The position numbers and the translations under genes were made by a program. The notes under the pieces are model-generated. The model made no database searches. It was given only the letters and a program-made list of their open reading frames with translations, and was not told where the DNA came from. This document shows, one piece after another, positions 47,451-58,131 of a DNA stretch of 64,000 bases. Each line of letters begins with the position of its first letter. Position 1 is the first letter of the stretch. The stretch covers positions 329,507 through 393,506 of the forward strand of contig MU619242.1 of assembly GCA_025201805.1 (NCBI GenBank). Direction: 5' to 3'. The DNA is from Parasitella parasitica (lineage: Eukaryota > Mucoromycota > Mucoromycetes > Mucorales > Mucoraceae).

Positions 47451-49119
47451 ATGTCTGCAAAGCAGCTTGACTACAGCCGGGATCCAAATCATGACGGTTA
47501 CAAACTCATCGTTCGCAAGGATGCTCCGTTTAATGCGGAGCCTTGCCCAGTTGACTTGATCAAGAATTATATAACACCTGAAAAGTACTTTTTTTGCCGG
47601 AACCATGGTCCATTGCCTGATATTCAAGAAGCAGAACACACAATTCTTGTTCAGGGCTTGGGCTGTGACAAGCCTACGGTTTTTACCATGAAGCAGATCA
47701 AGGAGGATTATGAAAAGACCTCGGTGATGATGGTGATGCAGGCAGGTATTATATAGTAGTCGCTGTGTGTATGCATACTAATCTGTTGTGTCATGTATGT
47801 ATGTAGTGTGCTGTAAGGCTCTCTATCCGCATGCTATTTGATTGTATTAACACGCTGCATATGTAGGGAAACAGAAGAGACGGTCTTCACAAAGTCAAGC
47901 ACACAAAAGGTGTAAGTTTTTTTTTTCAAGCATTGCACACCACACAGACTCACCAACATATCCTGGAATAGGTCATTTGGGGACCTGGTGCCTTGGGAAA
48001 TGCAGTTTATAGTGGCTGTAGGCTACGTGACATCCTTGCTGCCGTTGGAGTGACCACAAAAATCCAAAATTTGCAACGACTTCATGTTGCCTTCGAGTCT
48101 GTGGAACAGGTTAGTGTAAACAAATAACGTTATTGAATGATGCAATAATACTCAATGACCAAAATCATATGACTCCAATGTAGTGCGAGGAAGATAAATG
48201 CTACGGATCTTCAATTCCATTGTCCAAGGCACTGTAAGTTTGCCGCCTATTTCATCAACCCCGATTAACACTCGAGTAATACATAGAGATGAATTCGGAG
48301 ATGTGTTGTTGGCTTATGAGGTACATAATATACGCATCGTCATTTTAAATTTTTGACCATAACAAATGTAACATGTCATGCACATTTCGCAGATGAATCA
48401 CGACACATTAACCCGCGACCATGGATATCCCATCAGAGTTGTGGTACCAGGCTACATTGGCGGGAGATCAGTAAAGTATCTAAAATCAATCACGGTTCAA
48501 GATTACGAATCAATGTCCTATTACCAACGTAGGGATTACAAGATTTTACCCGAGAGTGTATAGTATATAACTTTGATGAATAACAGGAATCATGCTTGTA
48601 TTTAACATATGTATGTGTGAATTTAGGTTTGTGAGGAGAAACAAGCAGACGCTTACTGGTGCAAAGTACCCTCGATTGGCGAATACAATGTTCAATCGTA
48701 TGTGTGTAGTCCTTCCGACGGTATTCATGATGGAGCAAGCCCGAACCAAACAGTACAAGGGTATGCTCTTTCAGGCGGGGGACGATGTATACAACGAGTA
48801 GATGTATCTGGAGACGATGGAAAAACCTGGACCACAGCCCAATTGCATCAACCAGCTGCAGAGGGCAATAATTGCAGAGTATGGGGCTGGTGTCTGTGGT
48901 CTGTCACGATAGCTACAAAGCGAAACATTAGAATTGTTAGTAGAGCAGGTATGTGTACAAGCAGTTTGTCAGTTATGTCTATTATCTCATAAAATGCATG
49001 CACCAGTGGATTCTTCTGGAAATGTTCAACAAGAGTATCCGGTTTGGAACTATCGTGGTGTCATGAATAATTCCTGGAGAACTGTAGATTCGAATACAAT
49101 GGAGATGTCAAATATTTAG
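47451..49119 (+). CDS. Sulfite oxidase (molybdopterin enzyme)
   Basis: Oxidises sulfite to sulfate using a Moco centre. Start MSAKQLDYSRDPNHDGYKLI at 47451. Blocks: FFCRNHGPLPDI (substrate Arg and moco contacts); an intron then gives MQ-CAGNRRDGL, with the Mo-ligand Cys and second Arg of the family; WGPGALGNAVYSGCRLRDIL; HGYPIRVVVPGYIGGRSVKY then LKSITV; KILPES spliced to VCEEKQADAYWCKVP. The C-terminal dimerisation domain has CSPSDGIHDGASPNQTVQGY, RVDVSGDDGKTWTTAQL and GWCLWSVTI. A last exon (VDSSGNVQQEYPVWNYRGVM) ends at 49119. There is no cytochrome b5 or FAD domain, so it is sulfite oxidase rather than nitrate reductase. No mitochondrial presequence is obvious. A Tc1 relic ends about 158 bp upstream of the start. 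Confidence 0.92.
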
Positions 49120-49235
49120 TTGATTATATACACAATAAAGCCAATGTCTTGCTGTTACCCCTGGACACATTATGTCTGCCAAAATAATGCGAATGATGAT
49201 ATGCATGCAGCAACATCTTTGAAACTATGCTAGCA

Positions 49236-49236
<1 letters not shown>

Positions 49237-49326
<90 letters not shown>
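49237..49326. repeat. 90-nt uninterrupted poly(A) run
   Basis: Homopolymer of A between the convergent sulfite oxidase and ABC transporter genes, 117 bp past the former's stop. It could be a poly(A) tail relic of a retroposed insert or simple slippage. Its length may also be affected by assembly. Confidence 0.9.
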
Positions 49327-49329
<3 letters not shown>

Positions 49330-49532
49330 GAACAAGCTGGTAATGCTTTATTTATTACGGATTGATAAAAGGTATAGCAAATATATACGTAAGAGGTAAA
49401 GAGAGAGAAAAGAAAAAGAAAGAAAAAGGTGTACATTGTTTAAAATTGAAGCTACCTGAGAAAGGGAAAGAGTCTAATAGTTATTACAAGGTAGCTAGCG
49501 TAGAAATACAAATAATGATAAGCAAAGTAGCT

Positions 49533-52500
49533 TTAGCGTCTAGGCTTTCTGAAAAGATAAACAAGGCCGATAAAAGCAAAGATATTAAAGACAAAGTAGG
49601 CAACGAGGATGCCAAAATTACGCCACTTATGACTAGCACTCCAATCGAATCTAGATTCGTAGAATTCAGGGCCAGAGTTATAGGTACAGTAACCACACAT
49701 TTCAGGTGCAGTGGCGTTGGGGTTAGCTATGTAGCCTGGTGCGCCGTATGAGAAAAAGTTGGCAGTGTATTCGCCACAGGTTTGATTGGGAGGTGGTGAA
49801 AATGAAAGGAGATCGCCTTGGTCACACACAATCTTGAGGTCGGCCAACTCATTGACAGCGAGACCCTCAATGTAGTAGTGGAAAGGATCCAGCCAGTACA
49901 TCCAAGAACTCCAGAATTTAGGCATTTGAGAGGGTGATTGCATCAAACCGCAGAAGAGAATAAGAAGAGATATGACCAATGGGTTGATAACAGCAGCCAT
50001 CAATGGAGACTCTGATACAGCGGCAATAACGAAACCGAGAGTGACAGCCCAACAAACGAGCATAGTGAACATGATGTAGAAATAACCACCTGATTCAGCA
50101 GAAGGGTTCATTCCAGCGGTCCAGTAGAAGCCTGCTCAAAAGACAATTAGTATTGGTTCACTGATATTTCATCCTCGTTTTTCCTTACCAAACATGAAAC
50201 AAGCAGAGTAGAAAAAGATGTAGGGAAGTTCAACAAGCACAGCAGAGACTGCCCATGGTAACCAACTGTAGTAACGAGAAGCATATTCACGTCTAAAGTA
50301 TTGGCGTTCGGTGATGAACTTGGGTTGCGCAAGAATAATAAGAGTCATTGCCATGATGAAGGTACCGAACAGAGCAAAGACCTTGTTCAGCATATCAGAC
50401 GAAGAAGATCCCAACTTCCAGTATGTGAAGCCGGTGACCAAGGAAGTAAACATGACGTTGAGGAAACGACCAATATTGTAGTCAGGAGAGCGCCAGTAAG
50501 CGAGAGCCATGCGACTGTACACCAATTTGAACTGATTAGCCAGACTAGTGGCATATGTATGGGCGTCACGAGTAGGGTTAGCATCAGAGGCACTATGAAT
50601 TTCCTCGAGTTCTGCAGTTAGGGCCTTGGCCTCGAGTGAGTTTTCCCAGATGGTAGCCCAATCAGCCTTGGCTTTACCGGCAGTACCTGCGCCGACACAC
50701 TCCAAGATGTATTCAGCGGGATTGGCTTCAGGAGAACACTTGGGTCCGCCGTTTGACTCAAAGTAGTTGATCATAGTCTGAGAGTCGGGGCCAATTTCAC
50801 CATGATAAGCAGTACGACCACCACGAACCAAAAGCAGCAAGTGGTCAAAATGTTCGAAAAGGATAGCAGAAGGCTGATGGATAGTACAGAGAACAGGCCA
50901 TCCAGAATCAGCGAGCTTACGAATGAAACGAATAATGTTATAGGAAGACTGGGCATCCAAGCCAGAGGTAGGCTCATCGAGGAAGAGAAGCTTGGGTTTA
51001 CCGACCAGCTCCATACCGATAGTAAGACGTTTGCGCTCTTCAACAGAGATACCGAAGCCGAATTCAACCACACCAATCTGGGCATCGCCAATATCCTCCA
51101 TTTCCAAAAGCTCAAGGATGGTCTCGACATACTTGTCCTTTTCTTCTTTGGGAACACTGGCAGGCTGGCGAAGATAAGCAGAGAAACGAAGGGCTTCGCG
51201 GACAGTAACAGCAGGCTGGTGCACGTCCATTTGTTCACAGTAGCCAGTAATGCGTTCAAAGTCAGTCATCAACGCCTCATTGTTGAGGTAGACACGACCT
51301 TCGACCTTACCAATGGTCTTGCGACGAGCCAAGACATCCAACAGAGTAGTCTTACCAGCACCAGACGAGCCCATCAACGCAGTTAGATGACCAGGGCGGA
51401 CAACGCCAGAAACATGGTTCAACAGTTGCAGTTCGCCACCCTTGACAGGAACAGTGTAGTCGATGTTTTGCCAGGAAAAAGTAGTGCCGGCAGAGACACT
51501 CTCCATGTTTTCGCTGAAATTGGCTTGTTTTCTGCGACGGGCATCTTCTTCTTCAGGAGTACGAGGCTTGGGAGCCTTGCCAGGCAGATAAAGCTTTGTA
51601 AGGGTACCGTTTTTGCTGAGACCCACCAATTCCATCGCACCAGCTGTCAGAACAGTAAACAGCAAAAAGAAGGCAACAACGACAATGAAATCAGGAGCCC
51701 ACATTTGGCTGGGGTTGTAGCTAAGATAGTCGTTCAAGTAGTCATCTCCAAGCACATAATTAGCGCCAGGCTTGCCACCAGCCATAGTGCAGACCTTGTA
51801 GTTCCAATCATCATAGCCAGGGCCGAACGGGACAGCATTACCAGCGCCTTCACAGCTATATTCAACGCCCTTCAATTCGTTGATCAACAAGGCCTTGTAA
51901 GAATAAGTCAAAGGATTGATCCAGTAGATCCAGGAGAGCCAGGGATGCATCTTGCTGTAGGGGATAGTATAACCCGTGTATGTAGTTACAGCAATGAGAA
52001 TGACACCAGACACCTGAGTAGCAAGGAAGAAACTGGATGTGGAGGCACCAAAGAACCTAAAGAAGCCGTTCATGCACAGATTCATAAAGAACAGAATAAC
52101 AAAGAAGGTAAAGAAGGCACCGGCCGTTAGTTTGAGGCCCATCATAAAGTAAGCACAGATTTCGAAAAGCAACACTTGCACAATTGCATATGGGATGTCC
52201 ATCACAACCTGGGCAATATAAAAGGCAGAAGGGCGATACAGGGCATATTGCTTGTGCTTTTCAAGAATAGGACGGCCCATCAAAAAGTTAACAAGCTCGG
52301 CTTGAGAGATAAAAGAGTTGAACAGCAGGGCAAAGAACAGAGCACCGCCACGAGAGAAAGCGCCAGCACCATCTTCACTCATTTTGAAGAAACAGGAAGC
52401 AGTAATCAGAGACTGAATAAGGATTGTACCGTAGCGAGAGATCAAAGCACCCAAATCGGTGATGTTAAGGTAGTATTGGCGGATAGTAAGCGCCTTGACC

Positions 52501-54061
52501 TGTTGGTAAAAGGAAGCAGTGAACGGGGCCTTCTTGGGGGCGCGTTTTTGATGCTCCTCGTCAACAGCTTTCTTAAAGACATCGCCAGGTTTTTGGTTTT
52601 GAACAAGAGCTTCGTAGTCGGCAAACTCAGCCATCACCTGTTTGTAGATTTGCGATTCAAGGTACCTCTTTTCGAATTCAATAGCGTATTTGGGAGCAGC
52701 ATCTTCGAAGCCAGGTCTCACCTCACGTTCGTTTGGATTACACAAGCCAGTCAAGAAATCAGGAATAGACTTTCTCTTGGGGCAGTGGAAACCAAGCGAT
52801 TCAAAGTATTCTTTAGCGTCAGCAGTGGGGCCAAAGTAAAGACAGCGGCCTTCATCCAGCAGCAGCACCTTGTCAAAAAGAGCGAAAATATTGTTAGAGG
52901 CTTGATACAAGGTGGCAATAGTAGTCTTTTTAAAGACGTCTGTCATGATGCGAAGAGAACGGACGTAATCCAGAGCAGAAGCAGCGTCAAGACCACGGGT
53001 AGAGCAATCCCAGCAGTTGATAGAGCTGGAAGTTGTCATTTGTTCAGCAATTGACATACGCTTACGCTCACCACCAGACAAACCACGCACCCAAGCATTG
53101 CCAACCATGGTGTTCATTTGCTTGGTAAGACCAAGCATATTGCCAAGCATGTAAAGCACCTTGTTTACAAAATCGGTTTTGGATTCATCAGGGAGACGTT
53201 TACCGGGTGTCTTCATGCGCAAAGCGAATTCTAGGGTCTGCTTGGCTGTCAAGGTAGGGTAATGCTGGTCCTCTTCTTCATTGTAGCAAACTTGGCCTCT
53301 GTATCTTTTCGCAAATGTCTCGGCATCAATACCACCGTAAGAGACGGTGCCATCGATGTCGGTATACGCACCACGCATGTTGGCCATGACCTTTAAAAAG
53401 GTGGTGCAGCCAGCACCAGGGCGACCCAGTACCAAAAGCATCTCTCCTTCCTTGCAATGGCCTGTCAGATCGTTCAAGATGACCCTTTTGTTCTTGCTTA
53501 CACCAACGCCCAAGAATTTCCAGAATTGAAGAAACGTAAATACTGTAGGGATTGTGTGAGCATCAGCAGCTTGACCCTATTCACCAGATGTGAGTTTTAT
53601 AAGTCGGCAGAAGAAATTAAAAAGTATGTGTACCTGAACAGTCAAATTTTTCCAAATCAAACCCAAATTTTTGAGTTCTTGGCCATTGTCATTTTGATCC
53701 TTGCGAAGGCCATGGAGATACTCATCGAGGTTGAAATCATCGGCTTCAGCAGCACCCTCTTCCAATTTACTGGCATGGGTAGACAAGCGACTGATGCGGG
53801 ATAGCTCTTTTTTCAAATCAATATATTCGTCCTTTGCGGCTATATTTTAGTGACATTAGTATACTTGCGTGCATGCTTCGATCTCAATAACATACCATCA
53901 ATATTAACAGCATTGGCATTGGGTTCACCAAATGCATCTCCGTTGGATTCATAACGGAGGCCGTTTTGGTATATAGTTTGTGTGGATCCATCACTAGAGT
54001 GTTGATCGAATTCTCGACCCTTTTCTCCACTGGGTTTTTGGAGATGATTGGTTAAAGTCAT
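49533..54061 (-). CDS. PDR-type ABC transporter (ABCG, full size)
   Basis: A plasma-membrane drug/lipid efflux pump of about 1450 residues with NBD-TMD-NBD-TMD order. Start MTLTNHLQKPSGEKG at 54061; two introns in the first 550 bp, then a 1100-codon exon, a last intron near 50112-50168, and the stop at 49533. NBD1: Walker A GRPGAGCTT (about 53426), signature VRGLSGGERKR (about 53094), Walker B CWDCSTRGLDAASAL. The Cys in Walker A and WDCS in Walker B are the usual degenerate fungal PDR features. NBD2: GSSGAGKTT (about 51372), ISVEERKRLTIG in place of a canonical signature, LLFLDEPTSGLD (about 50990) and TIHQPSA. The TMDs have the PDR motifs TGYTIPYSKMHPWLSWIYWI and FWSSWMYWLDPFHYYIEGL. Long antisense open frames here are shadows of strong codon bias. 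Confidence 0.95.
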
Positions 54062-54087
54062 GGTAAGATGACAAGGAGCAGTGAATG

Positions 54088-54096
54088 TTTATATAG
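54088..54096 (-). promoter_or_regulatory. Possible TATA box of the ABC transporter gene
   Basis: TATATAAAC on the minus strand, only about 30 bp before the ATG at 54061. If functional, the 5' leader is extremely short. Confidence 0.35.
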
Positions 54097-55349
54097 TGTA
54101 AAAAAAAATTATAAAAAACCTATACAAAACAACAAGGAAGAGAGAAAAAAAACTGTAAATCTTATCTACCATGTCGTTTCTTTTATACAAAACGTGTGCT
54201 GTCGAAGGATTAGGCGGAGTGCCGTAATTTTTCCGTTTGTCGACAGCTATCGCTGAAGTTGAAAGTCTTATTCGCCTGTGCACTGATGGAATTATATTAT
54301 AGCATTTGATTTGAGAAACGGCACAATGTTGGCCGACCCTATGAAATACAGAAATTTAAAAATATAGAGTGTGATGAGGCGGAGCTCTGTATCTTGAAAA
54401 AGATCAACAATACGATACATCCCATCCACGCACTTGCTAGCGTAGATGGGCCATGTCAATCATTTTGATGGTATCACAATAATTTAGAAGAAGGATTATC
54501 TGTAACATGTGCTATTCAAATGTGTCAATTACAACAGTTTGCTTGAAATTTAAACCAAACGACTGACTGACAAGTTTTCGCAATATCTTGATCTATGGTA
54601 GACCTGAATTCGTGGATCAGCCGAATGAACCGATTCTTGTTTTTTTTTTGGATCTGTGAATAAACGCCGGCAAATAAAGTTGGACCTACTCCGTAAATTT
54701 TTACGTGGTTCTCGGCAATGCATTTTCCACAACCATCTATTGGCTGGATCGCTTGTATAGTAGTGATTACAACGGAGACCTAATGCGGACATTAATACTC
54801 TCGATGTTTAAACATTTACCGGCCCGTATTTTTACAAAGGTATGGCATGGCTTATTGAAATGGTATCATTAAATCCAGCAAACCGTAACAGAAGTTAAGC
54901 AAGTAGTTTATTTTCCACAAAAGGCTTCCATTCAAAGAAATTTTGCACTTTGTCAGTGGAAAGAAAGCCCCCCCCTTCATCTGTATATTAGTTCAGTATC
55001 CAAGAACCTTCAACGCTAGATCTCACTATTGATTTCTCCTGTCTATTGCCTTGATTAAAGGATCCTAAATTGGATAAGTACGATTGTGTCATGGTGCTTC
55101 ATACACAAGGATTTTCTGTGGTATATATCCCATATAATCTTTTGAAATGTGCTGTGTATTTTTAGATTTGTATGACATGCACCTCATATTAATACAATAC
55201 GGCTGGTAAATTTCCTAATTGATAAGCATGTTTCAAGCATATATTTTATTCATAAATACGTGTACATTTATGATAACTAATATTGTCGTATGCATAGCAA
55301 AATCAAATAGAGTACTACGATGAAAAATAGCTTTACTGATTAATGATTA
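54097..55349. other. Intergenic, nothing recognised
   Basis: Upstream region of the ABC transporter. The frame at 54550-54792 (basic, minus) has no motif. A 9-10 nt C run lies near 54969. Confidence 0.45.
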
Positions 55350-55746
55350 ATGATTAATTTGTGTAATTTTATGTCATCGTCATTGGTATTATCATTGTCT
55401 TTGTCAATATTGCTATCGCTGTCTTCTTTGCTAGTATCGTTTTTTGTCTTGGTCATCGGTATCGATTGCTATCTTCATCACCAGTATGATAATTGGTATC
55501 ATCATTATCTTCGTTATCTTCGTCATCCTGAATTACTGGACTTGGCCATTGGTTAGATCGTAAGGCGAATTTCTGCATGATGTACCTCGCGTTGATATTT
55601 GAAAAAAAAAAAAAAAAAAAAAAGAATCCGAGAGATTCGATCGAATGCATAATTTTCGGTATATTATAAAACAGATTTTTACATGCAAGAGTCGATGCAG
55701 TAGATTTTTGATTACGTTTGAGACGAATTTGACGTGTCGAGACCAA
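55350..55746 (-). pseudogene. Asp/Asn-rich coding-like fragment, unknown
   Basis: The minus-strand frame begins MVSTRQIRLKRNQKSTASTL. After a likely intron region with a 21-nt T run it continues KFALRSNQWPSPVIQDDEDN then EDNDDTNYHTGDEDSNRYR. A second acidic stretch (KEDSDSNIDKDNDNTNDDD) follows in another frame. It could be a small acidic protein gene with unrecognised introns or a decayed gene. No family is recognised. Confidence 0.3.
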
Positions 55747-56650
55747 TCGTTTTATTTTGTAGACATATCACAATATTAACTTGATATCTTTTTTATACAT
55801 CATAATGGATTACGTCAAATATAGTTATCGAAGCGGGATCATCTCAGACCAAGATGCTGAAATGAAAGTCGGTGAGATCGGATTTGACTAAGGAGGCCTT
55901 GCTGATTGATACAGAAGCAGTATATCAGGTAGATCATTGTTGAAGGTTTTCGCTGTAGTAAGACAGCAAATCCAGGTTCAATTTCATTTAAACTAACATC
56001 CGAATGAAATTAAGCTATAAACAAAAATAAAACCAAAGACCTGAGAGCTCTTGGCTTCCTTTTCACTGAATAATAAGGGCCCTGCGTTCTCTGTAAACCA
56101 ATTCATCGTAGTCTCTTTATTTAATGATCGATTAGGAAATGATACTGTTTTTACAAATAACTCTCGACTGCCAATCAATGGAAATTTGGCTGAAAACGAT
56201 GTTCATGCAGATGTATAACAAAACATTCACCAAACAAAGCGCAACATACATTATTATCAACTTTTTACTAGAATGACCATGGACAATGTTTTGGACTCGT
56301 GCTACTGATAATAACCAACTTGCTAATTTAACAAAATGATCAAATTGATGAACTGAAGTCCACGTTCAAGTCAAAATAATCACCTCGCAGCTCACTATAT
56401 GTCGGACCCCCTTGAAGTATGTACCATCTTCTAATGTGATCCCAGAATCGATAAGCGTCTGACGTCCAGAAGCCGTAGGAAGCTACAAAATTTCCGGAAA
56501 ATCATGTCTAATTTGTTTTCTGTATCCTAGAAATTTCTATCTTTAATAAACGCCAAATTGGTAAAGACAGAGTTCTCTTTGACACTTTTGAAGGACGGAC
56601 GAACCACTGCAATAAGTGCTAGAGCTGATGATCCAATGATGGCGTTTTGA
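55747..56650. other. Intergenic, nothing recognised
   Basis: AT-rich. No supported gene; it may include undetectable remains of the ATPase 3' end. Confidence 0.4.
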
Positions 56651-58131
56651 CTAGAATCTGAAGTCGTAATCGGTCAGATCGGTGTCACCAGTGATCATCA
56701 CAGGCCTCACACCACCTCGCTTGAGTTGGCCTATGGCGTCTGTGGTATCATCTTTTATCATATTTCTAAACAGCACAAACCCAATGAAATGGCAACCGGC
56801 TTCCAAATCGTCACGACTCATTGTTTTGATGTCGCGATGGGCTAGTGCTAAAACATAGCAGCCCTCTTGCGCGTATTTTGCCGAGACTGCATCATAGTCG
56901 GTTGGAATAGAAGCGCTAGTTGACAATTCTTTCATGCATTCAGACGAGCCCTTGAAATAAAACGTGCACATGATCGTTGGATGGATCTAGAATGGCAACT
57001 GACTGTGAGGCACGGACATGGACAAATTCACAATGGCGAATAAGATGCACAGGAATATCGGTATTCTTGGAACCTTTGGGTGGCATAAGCGAATTGAGGT
57101 GGTTAAGAGTCACTCGTAGACACAAGTCTTGTACTGCATTGTTTGGTAGGAACCAATGTCGACTGGATCCTCCATAAACTGATCGCCAACTCGAGTCACT
57201 ATATGACACACATTGCAATGCCCATAGCCAGTGTGGGAACCATGCCTAGCGAATTCGCAATACGCTGGTTTGAGTTCACGAGAAATAGCAGGCCCTCTCG
57301 AGTCAGTGCACCGGTCTTGTCAAACCAAAATACACGCACCTTGACAGACAGACAGATGCGAGGGAGGTCAATGCACAGAATACGTTTTTTTTTTTTTTTT
57401 GCGCAATCTAGCGGCGCATACGGATTGTTTGATGGTGAATGCAGTTGGCAGTAGAGGGGAGGGGAGGGGAGAATATTCAAGACACAATGAGTGTCAAACA
57501 GGACGCCACCTTGATGTGCTCATCAAGCATAAAGCTGATAAGAGAAGGAAGCAAAATATTGTGGATGAACATGCTCTTTTCGCTTGAAATTTTTGTGCAA
57601 AGTGCAAGGGCGCATACATTTTCCTGCAAGCCGCTATGCAACTCATCCAGAGAGGGCATGACTTGGGACACCAAGGTGCCAGCATACAACGTACTAGCTT
57701 TACCAGCACCGTCGATTTCGTACACATAGTTGTCGTCAGGCAGAGCAACTTTACGAATCGACATTGCTTCCCCTGTCAAAGGCATCACCAGGGACTAATT
57801 GTGCGCTCAATACAGCGGCTCTCCATTGACCGCCGCGACAGAAGCAATATCGTTTACCTACTCTGCCATTGCCTTGATTTTGTGCTCGGCTCTCTATCTT
57901 GAAAATATACGAATTAAGGCTAAGATCGGAATAATGCCGCCTGTTTGAACTAGGCCCATCGGATGATATTGAAAGCAACTTGTACCGGTAGTAGAGACCA
58001 TGAGTCAAGTCATTTGGTAAAGATATAAGAATGAGCTGAACCGCAAAATACAAATAGCTGGATCTTACTCGTGTACAATTGCCCATGGGATAAACGGCGC
58101 ATAAACTGAAAAGACATTGAAAAACCACCAA
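56651..58131 (-). pseudogene. P5-type cation/polyamine ATPase, dead
   Basis: Blocks in order on the minus strand. Before the actuator: FKIESRAQNQGNGRV and AQLVPGDAFDRGS. Actuator domain: MPLTGEAMSIRKVALPDDNY, AGKASTLYAGTLVSQVMP and CALALCTKISSEKSMFIHNI. Then RILCIDLPRICLSVKVRVFW followed by FDKTGALTREGL, the phosphorylation site with the invariant Thr of DKTGT changed to Ala. Then FVHVRASQSVAILDPSNDHV, FQGSSECMKELS, AQEGCYVLALAHRDIKTMSR and GVRPVMITGDTDLT before a stop. Between the actuator and the phosphorylation site the membrane segment with the family's PPALP ion-binding motif is missing. Frameshifts and a 17-nt T run separate the parts, and the C-terminal transmembrane region is absent. 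Intact relatives are fungal P5B pumps of the Ypk9/Cta5 type. Confidence 0.8.

Noticed and set aside
49230-49436. Minus-strand frame of almost pure phenylalanine
   Set aside because: Translation of the poly(A/T) run.
50802-53054. Long antisense open frames (up to 292 codons) on the plus strand opposite the ABC transporter
   Set aside because: They are shadows of a long codon-biased exon; their products show no domain and their ends track the sense frame's composition.
54550-54792. Basic 80-codon frame on the minus strand
   Set aside because: No recognisable motif, no supporting splice sites, and it lies in the ABC transporter upstream region.
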